This document shows positions 54,766 to 64,000 of a stretch of DNA of 64,000 nt, in pieces; position 1 is the first letter of the stretch; every line of letters starts with the position of its first letter. The notes under the pieces are model-generated. The model was not told where the DNA came from, did not search any database, and was given only the letters and a program-made list of their open reading frames with translations. The stretch is from Candidula unifasciata. Its lineage: Eukaryota > Mollusca > Gastropoda > Stylommatophora > Geomitridae. The translations under genes were made by a program, and so were the position numbers. Where the stretch lies: positions 17,501 to 81,500 of the forward strand of contig CAJHNH020002004.1 in assembly GCA_905116865.2 (NCBI GenBank). The letters are read 5' to 3'.

Positions 54766-54900
54766 CTTAAGCGAGTTCGTGTTAAATAGGTTGTAATAAT
54801 TACATAAAGCACCGGTGATTGAAATAATCTGCTTTGTTGGCTTTCTCTACTTGCATCAATGTTTGCCCACGAGTAAGGCTCCACCGTGTTCCTTCAACAG

Positions 54901-55044
54901 CCCCCTTCTGTAAACGTCTTGTCGCGGATCACGACCACCATGGTACCAGCAGAAGAACACCGCCCAGGACTGAGGGTATGTAGACCACCTCTAGGGTTTG
55001 GTCTTCCTGTGAGGATGTCTGGCGACGTCAAAGATAAAGCAGAA
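54901..55044 (+). CDS. Exon 24: cytoplasmic segment
   Basis: Acceptor gtgttccttcaacag, donor GCAGAA|gtaagt; 144 nt, phase 0-0. The product is PPSVNVLSRITTTMVPAEEH, RPGLRVCRPPLGFGLPVRMS, GDVKDKAE. Pro-rich patches (PP, CRPPL) flank a basic segment. No domain recognised. Confidence 0.82.
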
Positions 55045-55795
55045 GTAAGTAAGCTTTCTATAGCATTCTGTTGTCAGAATAGTTGTAGATGAGGACAGGA
55101 GAGATCATTGCTTTCTGTGGATAGACCGAAGACAGCTGTTTTTGACTGACAGACGAGATGTGGTTGTTTTAATAGAGAGAAAGGAAATGACTGCTGCTAT
55201 AAGAATGAATAAATAAACAAATGAATATAGAATTGGCACAACAACACTAGGCAGATTCCCACACGTTCTCCGTCTTCTTCTACAGTAGCCAACGAAAAGT
55301 CCATATGCTAAAAGTACGAGTTGCAGCTCAATTAATGTCCCCTTATGTTTGCCCCTCAGTGCACATTTCAGAACTTCACTCACCATCACTTGAATTACTT
55401 TTTTCCGCGGATGCATTCCTTGTCTGTTATACCGCACTCTCTATTTGATGCCAGCTACTGGTTAAAAGGTCACAGCTTTTTTAATTATGAGAGAAGAGAT
55501 TTGGCTGCGTGTGATTAACAGAATGGGAAGATTATTTTTGATCAAGAGAAAAGAGACGACTTTTTTTTGGGTCAACGTAATAACGGGAAGATACATTTTT
55601 TTTTAAATGGGAACAATGGGCGTGGTTGTTGTTGTTGACTTACAGGACTTCGTGTTTCTTAGATTAGGAAAAGTTAGATAGCCAGTTTGAAATAGTGTAC
55701 AATAAAGATGAGAGACAGGGCATGTTAAAAACTATTGCAGCTAACCTCCATTGACTGATTGCGCGACTAACAGTTTGACTGTCTGGTTTAATTAG
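55045..55795. other. Intron 24 start, unrecognised
   Basis: Around 55300 a ccatatgctaaaagtacgag text also occurs near 23625 (tatatgctaatagtacaagc), a weak shared repeat. No gene. Confidence 0.45.
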
Positions 55796-55799
55796 TCTT

Positions 55800-55945
55800 T
55801 GATTTGTAAAATTGCCGTCACAGACCGACCCAACCCGCAATAGATACAAGAAAATATCCTTGGAAGTAAAGTCGGTCAGAGTACCGTTTGGTCTATACAG
55901 CTATATGACCAACACACTTCTGGAATAAAAAGGTTCTTTGCTGAT
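55800..55945 (+). repeat. SINE core remnant
   Basis: ccgtcacagaccgacccaac, ttggaagtaaagtcggtcag and accgtttggtctata: diverged family 1/2 core. Confidence 0.6.
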
Positions 55946-56283
55946 TTTGCATGGGTTAGTCATTTAAAAGTTGTCAGGCTGTTTCCATGAGGTATCCACG
56001 GATGTGTCAAACGTCTGCACAGGTGCCAGTGCTGTTATCAGTAAACTTAAACCCAGCAACGGGTATGTCGCTTTCAGTTGAGGGAATTATAGCTGGTTGA
56101 CAGACAAGCTGTTTTTCAGTTACGAATCAAAGATTTGAAGTCTAGCTCTACTGTGGTTCTTAGATACAGCACTGTGTGTTAACTGTACGGTTAGTGTAGC
56201 AGCACTGGATAGCTAAGTAGGACCGTCAGATGACCGGATGGTCAGTACAGCACTGTGATTAAGTATGTTTATTTTTATTCAAG

Positions 56284-56505
56284 TCGGCTCTGTGGCTTAG
56301 TCGATGCGAACGCTTCGTAATGCCGGGATGCCGGGTTCGATCCCAGCTGCGGGCCATGCGCCTTTCGTTGGTTTCGACAGTGGTATCAAGAAAGCCAGAT
56401 AGCAATGACAAACTATTGGACGTAAATTTGCCTAGGAGAACCACACCAGAGGCTGTTAGGATTGGTTCTGCAAGGTCCCGTAAAGGATACGCAACTAACC
56501 TATGT
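56284..56505 (+). repeat. SINE family 3 copy
   Basis: gtcggctctgtggcttagtc, ccgggttcgatcccagctgc, ggtttcgacagtggtatcaa and tail. Immediately followed by a family 4 copy. Confidence 0.92.
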
Positions 56506-56507
56506 TT

Positions 56508-56895
56508 ATTCAACGGATCAACAACATAATGCCACACGGATGTAACTAACAAGTGCTCCCTTTTTTCTTCTAACTCAAGCCGGGTCTGAAGAATCTCAGC
56601 GCAGTGTAAGAACTCTGTTGCACCGGCGAGGATCCTGAAATACTTGGCGTAGATTTTTTAAAACTCCAAATTGTGCCCGGGCAGCGCCGTTAGGCTACTC
56701 TTTTCGATTTCCAACTGCCAATGTATTTCTTAAGTGTGCAACAACATACACGGGCGTCCGGTCTTACTACCCAGAGACCAGGGTAAATTACTAGCAGTCC
56801 ACTTGAAAAAAAATCCCAGCTCTTACCAGGGCTTGAATACGTGACCTCTAGCACTCTAGGCAGACAGCATGCCTTGAGACCATGCAGCCCCCTTT
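56508..56895 (-). repeat. SINE family 4 copy, full length
   Basis: aacggatcaacaacataatg, gatttccaactgccaatgta, cgggcgtccggtcttactac, ctctagcactctaggcagac. Head at the right end. Confidence 0.85.
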
Positions 56896-57089
56896 TGATT
56901 AAAAGTATTTGCCACAATCACGGATGAGAGGGGAATTAATTCCATGAACTGTGATATTGAAGCTTAACTCGAGTGGAAAGGAGGAACACACACCCACCCA
57001 ACCCAAAAATATATTCTAATTTGTTAAATTTGTTTATTATATATTATATCTCTGTTAAATCGAGCCTGTTTTGTTGTATGGTAGTCAAT

Positions 57090-57480
57090 CTTAGAATGTG
57101 AGCAAATAAATGAATTAGAGGCTGCTGAGATGTGGTTCTTAAGAAGAATTTTGAGAATAGCATGGACTGCGTGAATAACCAACAACAATTGCCTGGAAAT
57201 GGCTAATGAAATTATATACAACACTAAGAAGGAGACAACGTTCATGGGTCATGTGATGAGAAAAGGAGCACTGGAAAATATCGTGACGACTGGAAAGATC
57301 CCTGGTAGTAAAGGCAGAGGCAGACCAAGAGATATGACTGTGGATGGCTTAAGACAGGGGCATAGAGGAATATCATAAGTGGAATTGATCCAGAACACAA
57401 AAGACCGAGATCTGTGGTGATGCATGAACGCTTACGCCAGCTGGCAAGGCACTTGATGGTGATGACAATGAATTCAATGC
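57090..57480 (+). pseudogene. LINE C-terminal fragment
   Basis: MWFLRRILRIAWTA, then FMGHVMRKGALENIVTTGKI, PGSKGRGRPRDMTVDGLRQG, KDRDLW. One stop and small indels. Same words as 28180-28430. Confidence 0.85.
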
Positions 57481-58195
57481 GGAAAAACATATTCGGCTCC
57501 CGAACATTTCTGTTCTTGAACAGAGTAAACGAACGATTTAAATTCGTGACACGAGGTACCACTGTAGATGAGAATCACTGCACTGTACGATCTGTTGTAA
57601 GGATTTCCCAAATATCAAAAAACAAATCAAACTTCCACTGGGTATTATCATGACGACCTTGGTATGTTGATTCCACCCTAAACGACTTTCCTCTATTGAG
57701 TGTGAATGCGCATGGAAAGTATAGATAAGCCGCGATATACCTGCGTATATCCTTGTATTGATTAGTTTCATACTGTATTCTAGTCCGTCTCTTGTGTATG
57801 TAAAATGTATTTTTCTGGTCGAGTATTTCATTCTCCTTGGCTCGTTTGGATATCTTAGATTTATTCTAGTGTTTTTCTTCTACATTGTGATGCAAATCCA
57901 GGTTTGTAGGAATTTTTTTTTTTTAAACATGGTCGACTTCATTGCTTAGGATTTTAACATGCATGGCTAAGTCTGTCCACGGAGCAGATAGTCGCTCGCA
58001 GCACATACGTTCATATTAAAGGCACAACAAATGTGGCAAGGTCGTCTTTAAGCATGTGCCCATGGTGCCCTATGGGCATAAGGGTTCCCCATGCTAATCT
58101 GCGTATATGCCTATTATTTTTGACTATTTACATTTAATTCTTGTAAGTGGTTGTCGTTAGGGCTTCAGCACGCTTTTCCCAGGAGCCCCTAATGC
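57481..58195. other. Intron 24, 3' part, unrecognised
   Basis: No supported feature. Confidence 0.45.
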
Positions 58196-58199
58196 TTTT

Positions 58200-58330
58200 A
58201 GGACGACTCTGATGAAGAGCAGCTCACGGTTAGAACGCTAGCTCTCAAGCGGGAGACCCGGGTTTGAATCTTCGGTAAGGCAGAGTATTTTTCTGTAGCA
58301 GGCAAAATAAAATCGTCACTTCTACTGTCG
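58200..58330 (+). repeat. tRNA-like SINE head
   Basis: gagcagctcacggttagaac and gacccgggtttgaatcttcg give A- and B-box-like blocks. A clean acceptor stem is lacking, so not called a tRNA gene. Confidence 0.5.
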
Positions 58331-58901
58331 TGGCCATTTTGACAACTCTGATTTCCTAAACACATGTACTCGAATGTGGAAAGACTTGTCCGGCACCATA
58401 TGATTCTGTGTGCGAGTCTAAGACTTTAACTATTTCGACGTGGATATCTGCTTAGACATAATCATTCTCACATACCGAATTTGGTGGATCAAACACAGGA
58501 GCATTGAACTGTTAGATAAAGAACGAATGCCTGTCCAGGTGGCAGGTGAATGCATTAGTTCTGTGCCATGAGTTTTTGCAGACGTATCAGTCATAGCTGG
58601 AGTGCCAATTGACGACAACATGTCTTTATTGGCCCTTGCATCGTTCCAAGCAACATCAAATTAGGTTGTAAAAATATACGCTGTTTTAACATTACATTTT
58701 TGTTTTATATTTAAGATCACCAGGTTTATGTGTGTGTGTACATAGTAGTAATTAGTTTCTTTGAACTAGTCTTGTGTGTCTGTCTGTCTGTCCGTCTGTC
58801 TAAGCGTCTGCTTTTTTCTGTTTCTCTAGCTATTTCTTGTCCTCTAATCCACTTCTTCTCCCTCCTTATCCGTAATTATACACATGTTATGCTCATCTTA
58901 G

Positions 58902-59030
58902 GGACGAGCTTCCGTAAATAGCAACGACGACCCAATTAGCAGGTTCCGTGCACGAGTTGAGGAACTGAGAGTCGCCAACAAGGACAAAAACACAGAGGAC
59001 ACAGCACAGCCGGCTGAGGGCACAACCAAG
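58902..59030 (+). CDS. Exon 25: cytoplasmic segment
   Basis: Acceptor atgctcatcttag, donor ACCAAG|gtcagt; 129 nt, phase 0-0. The product is GRASVNSNDDPISRFRARVE, ELRVANKDKNTEDTAQPAEG TTK. A central charged helix (RFRARVEELRVANK) and a disordered acidic end. No domain recognised. Confidence 0.84.
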
Positions 59031-59214
59031 GTCAGTTCAGGGGGCACTTGTCTGTAATCGCGTTCGAATGTTCACGGCTAGTCATTCTTCGTTGACCTGG
59101 ATAATTTATTTTTATAATTTATAGTTAGATATGAGTTATAAGTTAAGACATGGGTTACCTTCACGGCACTTCAGACACTCCATGGTTGCTCAGATTCTCC
59201 TTTCAACATAAACA

Positions 59215-59585
59215 TCAGCGTCTAACGGTTGATAGTCCCAGTACTTTGCTGGTTGACAAGACTTCTCGTGCGTCTGATCTGATTCTCGTGCCTGGTTGTG
59301 CCGATCTTTACTCCTAATTCATGCACTCTTAGCAAAGATGTGGATGTGCTGCTCCCAAAATCCTCCAAACGTCTTACATGTCTAATGGCATTAACAATGT
59401 CGGCATGATCCATGAGCTGACCCTCTGTAACTATGACAGAACTGGCTTATCTGTCGGCTCTTTTATTGCCCACGACACCCGCATGCTCTGGAACAAAGAT
59501 GAAGGTAACTCCACGCACAGTGGAATATTGCAAAGACTAGATCCACTGTCTGCGTACAAAGCCCACCTCTGCCCTGCGTGATGGT
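59215..59585 (-). pseudogene. LINE RNase H domain fragment, second copy
   Basis: The complement reads GVTFIFVPEHAGVVGNKRAD then (after a frameshift) MDHADIVNAIRHVRRLEDFG and RTRSLVNQQSTGTINR. Same segment as 27165-27480. Confidence 0.82.
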
Positions 59586-59754
59586 TTATAGTTAGTGTTT
59601 CACATGTTGTTGTCATTCTTTATTTGTGTGTGGTCATCATACTGCAGTTTACAATCACCTTTGGAGAGGCTAGAGTCTGTCTTATATAGTTTCTGCATAA
59701 AGTATATGTGGAACTTGTGTTCTCAACACTCGACAGTAAACAAACGTGGGTAAA

Positions 59755-59925
59755 TAGTTTGTCGTCCCCTTGTTGGACGCAATTTTTCGTTATTTTGAAG
59801 TCCCACCCTGGTTTTTTGCCAGGGGGCGGCAATATAACGCGGTTTCTGTGACCTCTCCACAGGTGATCATCATCTTTGTGTCACCGGGTGTTTATCGCTT
59901 GTGTGATGTGCGTGTGGGGTAACAT
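59755..59925 (+). repeat. Dispersed repeat R, copy 4
   Basis: gaagtcccaccctggttttt, gccagggggcggcaatat, gacctctccac and gggtgtttatcgcttgtgtg, with an internal deletion. It ends about 33 bp before exon 26. Confidence 0.85.
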
Positions 59926-59957
59926 TTATTTACGTGTTTAGTTCTGGATATTTTCAG

Positions 59958-60092
59958 AGCCGGAAACGTGTACGGACAGCAGTTCGCCGTCTGCTCACTG
60001 AGAGGTTGTTCGCTGTTGACTTGAACATCAGAAGAAACAAGATCGGTACCACGCATGGCAACAGTGACTACAGCCATGGTGCTAGAGGTGAG
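59958..60092 (+). CDS. Exon 26: basic cytoplasmic segment
   Basis: Acceptor ttctggatattttcag, donor GGTGAG|gtaagt; 135 nt, phase 0-0. The product is SRKRVRTAVRRLLTERLFAV, DLNIRRNKIGTTHGNSDYSH, GARGE. A strongly basic amphipathic start (RKRVRTAVRRLL) could bind membrane or act as a nuclear signal. That is inference. No domain recognised. Confidence 0.84.
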
Positions 60093-60735
60093 GTAAGTCA
60101 AGGGTCAAGGCTGCAGTGAGGGGTGACCCGTGTACAAGGTGCCATTCAGTGTGTTATTCGTGAACTTTATATGTGCACTGCAGGCCACTTCCGGTGGGAG
60201 AATTCAGTGTTTGGTAATTTCCAGATAATTTAATAACGATAATCTTTAAAGGTAAGATCAACGATAATCTCCCCAAACAAACTAGGTCACGTTTCTTTCA
60301 TAAATTGTTCAGGCTGGTCTGCTGTGGGGAGGGGGGGGGGGTTACATGTTGCTGCTATGTTGTTTCCTTTCTGGCTTGTCTTGCATTAACGTTTTTCCTC
60401 CTAGGCAGAGAGTGCCTGTGACATAGGTTGAAGCACTTTTTCGGGGGAGTTGTGTGTTAGACCCAGTTTCTAAATGTTTTTTAGTGTAAAAAGCACTGGC
60501 GTGTTAAAATATACAGCACGCGATATCAGCGGCATTGCCAAACAACCCCGTAGCAGTGTGCGAAAAGCGGGTGACTGTAGGTCGACTAATGAGAAGTGAG
60601 ATAGTGTGTATATGCGCGGTCCGTGGGTAGATTACCGTGGAACTGACCTCTCTCAATTCGAATATTACAGCTGTGTTAACGCTGTAACTGATACTTACAC
60701 ACTAGCACACTAAGACTTGACACACAATGAGATAT
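60093..60735. other. Intron 26, first part, unrecognised
   Basis: G run at 60331-60341. No gene. Confidence 0.5.
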
Positions 60736-60739
60736 TAAC

Positions 60740-61100
60740 ACACTGGAACATAGGCACACGGATGCGTTGTCACGCTGAAACAATGATACACCGACTCACT
60801 GAGGCACATGAACTCTCACAAACTGATACAAGCAAAGACAAACTGAAACAAGGACAAACTGACAATCTGACAAATGGCAGAAGAACAAACTGACACTATA
60901 AGACACTGAAACATGGACACACTGACATATGGAAAAACTGTCACAGGTCGGACTGACACAATGACACGCTAATAAATGACAGACACACTGACGGACAGTG
61001 ACTGACAGACACAAAGAGAGACATGCACGATGACACCATGAGATATTCACACGTTGAAACACTGACACACTGATACACTGACACAAGCAATTCTTTATCA
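60740..61100. repeat. Degenerate short-period tandem repeats (ACACTGAC-like)
   Basis: Irregular recurrences of acactgaca, gacacact and aaactgaca every 9-20 bp. Confidence 0.65.
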
Positions 61101-61104
61101 ACAG

Positions 61105-61233
61105 CTGCGGCCTGTGTCACAGGGTCAGTGTTTATCTCCGGACCAACATTGCCCTGGCATCGAAGACCAGAAAATGAAGGCTGTAAACGATGTAACGGTG
61201 CAAAGTTGTAAGGACAATCAGAGTAGCAGGTGA
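61105..61233 (+). CDS. Exon 27: last recognised cytoplasmic exon
   Basis: Acceptor ttctttatcaacag; phase 0. The product is LRPVSQGQCLSPDQHCPGIE, DQKMKAVNDVTVQSCKDNQS SR then TGA at 61231-61233. If this is terminal, the stop is followed immediately by the large minisatellite. Alternatively the exon ends at AG|gtgaac (61229) and the gene continues past the window. Three cysteines. No domain recognised. Confidence 0.65.
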   Translation: MRPVSQGQCLSPDQHCPGIEDQKMKAVNDVTVQSCKDNQSSR

Positions 61234-61261
61234 ACATTTCTCTATCAGTCTCATTAACCCA

Positions 61262-63745
61262 AGTCTATCCATTTCGTGTGCACACTTGTCTATCCCTCTC
61301 ATATACACATTTGTTTACCCATCGCATATACACATTTGTTTGTCCATCTCATATACACATATGTTCTTCCATCTCGTATACACATTTTTCCATTCATCTC
61401 ATATACACATTTGTCCATTCATCTCATATACACATTTGTCCATTCATCTCATATACACATTTGTCCATTCATCTCATATACACATTTGTCCATTCATCTC
61501 ATATACACATGTGTTCGCCTGTCTCGTGTACACACTTGTCCATCAATCTCATATACACATTTGTTAATACATCTCGTTTACTCATTTGTTTGTCCATCTC
61601 GTGTACACATTTGTCTATCCATCTCGTATACACATTTGTTCGTCCATCTCGTGTACACACTTGTTTATCTATCTTATACACACATGTGTTCGTCCATCTC
61701 GTGTACACAGTTGTGTATCTATCTTATATACACATGTGTTCGTCCATCTCGTGTACACACTTGTCTATCTATCTTATATACACATGTGTTCGTCCATCTC
61801 GTGTACACACTTGTTTATCTATCTTATACACACATGTGTTCGTCCATCTCGTGTACACAGTTGTCTATCTATCTTATATACACATGTGTTCGTCCATCTC
61901 GTGTACACACTTGTCTTTCTATCTTATATACACATGTGTTCGTCCATCTCGTGTACACAGTTGTCTATCTATCTTATATACATATGTGTTCGTCCATCTC
62001 GTGTACACACTTATCTATCTATCTTATATACACATGTGTTCGTCCATCTCGTTTACACACTTGTCTATCTATCTTAAATACACATGTGTTCGTCCATCTC
62101 GTGTACACACTTGTCTATCTATCTTATATACACATGTGTTCGTCCATCTCGTGTACACACCTGTCTATCTATCTTATATACATATGTGTTCGTCCATCTC
62201 GTGTACACACTTGTCTATCTATCTTATATACACATGTGTTCGTCCATCTCGTGTACACACTTGTCTATCTATCTTATATACATATGTGTTCGTCCATCTC
62301 GTGTACACAGTTGTCTTTCTATCTTATATACACATGTGTTCGTCCATCTCGTGTACACAGTTGTCTTTCTATCTTATATACACATGTGTTCGTCCATCTC
62401 GTGTACACACTTGTCTATCTATCTTAAATACACATGTGTTTGTCCATCTCGTGTACACACTTTTCTATCTATCTTATATACACATGTGTTCGTCCATCTC
62501 GTGTACACACTTGTCTATCTATCTTATATACACATGTGTTCGTCCATCTCGTGTACACACTTGTCTATCTATCTTATATACACATGTGTTCGTCCATCTC
62601 GTGTACACACTTGTCTATCTATCTTATATACACATGTGTTCGTCCTTCTCGTGTACACACTTGTCTATCCATCTCGTATACACATGTGTTCGTCCTTCTC
62701 GTGTACACACTTGTCTATCTATCTTATATACACATGTGTTCGTCCATCTCGTGTACACACTTGTCTATCTTATATACACATGTGTTCGTCCATCTCGCGT
62801 ACACACTTGTCTATCTTATATACACATGTGTTCATCCATCTCGTGTACACACTTGACTATCTATCTTAGATACACATGTGTTCGTCCATCTCGTGTACAC
62901 ACTTGTCTATCTTATATACACATTTGTTTGTCCTTCTCGTGTACACACTTGACTATCTATCTTATATACACATTTGTTCGTCCATCTCGTGTACACACTT
63001 GTCTATCTATCTTATATACACATTTGTTCGTCCTTCTCGTGTACACACTTGTCTATCCATCTCGTATACACATGTGTTCGTCCTTCTCGTGTACACACTT
63101 GTCTATCTATCTTATATACACATTTGTTCGTCCATCTCGTGTACACACACACTTGTCTATCTATCTTATATACACATTTGTTCGTCCATCTCGTGTACAC
63201 ACTTGTCTATCTTATATACACATTTGTTCGTCCATCTCGTGTACACACTTGACTATCTTATATACACATTTGTTCGTCCATCTCGTGTACACACTTGTCT
63301 ATCTATCTTATATACACATTTGTTCGTCCTTCTCTTGTACACACTTGTCTATCTATCTTATATACACATTTGTTCGTCCATCTCGTGTACACACTTGTCT
63401 ATCTATCTTATATACACACTTGTCTATCTATCTTATATACACACTTGTCTATCTATCTTATATACACACTTGTCTATCTATCTTATATACACACTTGTCT
63501 ATCTATCTTATATACACACTTGTCTATCTATCTTATATACACTTGTCTATCTATCTTATATACACATTTGTCTATCTATCTTATATACACACTTTCTATC
63601 TACTTATATACACACTTGTCTATCTATCTTATATACATACTTGTTCATCCATCTTATATACACACTTGTTCATCTATCTTATATACACATTTGTTCGTCC
63701 ATCTCATACACACATTTGTTCGTCCATATCTCAGTGGTCTCCAAA
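61262..63745. repeat. Large minisatellite, 25-bp unit with 50-bp higher-order dimer
   Basis: The left part (61262-61500) is nearly pure 25-bp units (catttgtccattcatctcat ataca). From about 61500 to 63400 two unit types alternate as 50-bp dimers (one with gtgttcgtccatctcgtgta, one with cttgtctatctatcttatat). The right end returns to 25-bp units of the second type. No stop codon occurs in forward frames for long distances, which produces ORFs of up to 851 codons. Confidence 0.95.
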
Positions 63746-64000
63746 GTGGGGCGAGGTACTTGCTCTTGGGGGGTGGGGTTGGTGAGAAAGTTCCCAAAAA
63801 TTAGGTGGGGGGGGGGGGGGGGGCGTAAAGTATTTGTTTTTCATCAGAATGTGTGCATTTGTACTTGTTATAATTCCTTACACTAACCTTTTTTTTTTTT
63901 TTTTAAAGTCAAATTATGATTAAAATATGTTTTACACTATTTAGAAAACAAACAGCCAAGGACGTTTTTGTTTTGATGAGTATTTTGTCCATTTACCGTA
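63745..64000. other. Right flank
   Basis: cagtggtctccaaagtgggg resembles a hAT-type terminus, followed by G runs (63806-63823), a T run (63891-63904) and AT-rich sequence to the window end. No gene. Confidence 0.45.

Noticed and set aside
61230..63785. 851-codon ORF (and 383-, 336- and 261-codon ORFs in other frames)
   Set aside because: All follow the stop-free 25/50-bp minisatellite; the same text appears in each frame, with no splice signals or domain.

Overview
The window looks like a piece of a large, repeat-rich animal genome, most likely a gastropod mollusc. I base this on the many tRNA-headed SINEs, the non-LTR retrotransposon fragments, the hAT-type elements, the very long microsatellites, the interstitial CCCTAA array and the small exons scattered through long introns. 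The species call is inference. Nothing prokaryotic is present.

One gene dominates. On the + strand, 27 exons with proper splice sites and matching phases can be chained from about 2114 to 61233. They describe a type I membrane protein whose 5' end (signal peptide) is not visible. In order it has: a Ser/Thr/Gly-rich and helical N-terminal part made of small 81-87 nt exons (exons 1-6); two tandem cysteine-rich extracellular modules (exons 7-11 and 13-17) separated by a linker exon (12); a 9-nt microexon (18); and a large exon (19) with the transmembrane helix and a very acidic, Glu-repeat cytoplasmic tail. Eight further small exons (20-27) complete the cytoplasmic region. The two modules match exon by exon in phase, length and number of cysteines (1-1-4-2-1), so they arose by duplication inside the gene. 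I do not recognise a named gene. The modules remind me of the invertebrate orphan membrane proteins annotated with DUF7042-DUF7045 domains, but that is from memory and unverified. Exon 19 has three apparent frameshifts, all in simple sequence. An alternative donor at the microexon would give a soluble form without the membrane helix.

A second, nested gene-like unit lies in intron 18: an intronless prothymosin-alpha-like acidic nuclear protein ORF (42458-42814) followed by AATAAA and a poly(A) tract. It is best read as a processed retrocopy with an intact ORF.

The rest is intron and repeat. There are about five tRNA-related SINE families, decayed LINE pieces on both strands (the best is a reverse transcriptase ORF at 47230-48690), a 1.2-kb hAT-like element with an 8-bp target duplication (37535-38756), and a hAT-like MITE (2655-2855). 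There are minisatellites with 53-, 41-, 36-, 32- and 25/50-bp units, and long GAA, AGT, TA, CA and GA microsatellites. The last 2.5 kb is a 25/50-bp minisatellite that starts directly after the last recognised stop codon and creates long spurious ORFs.
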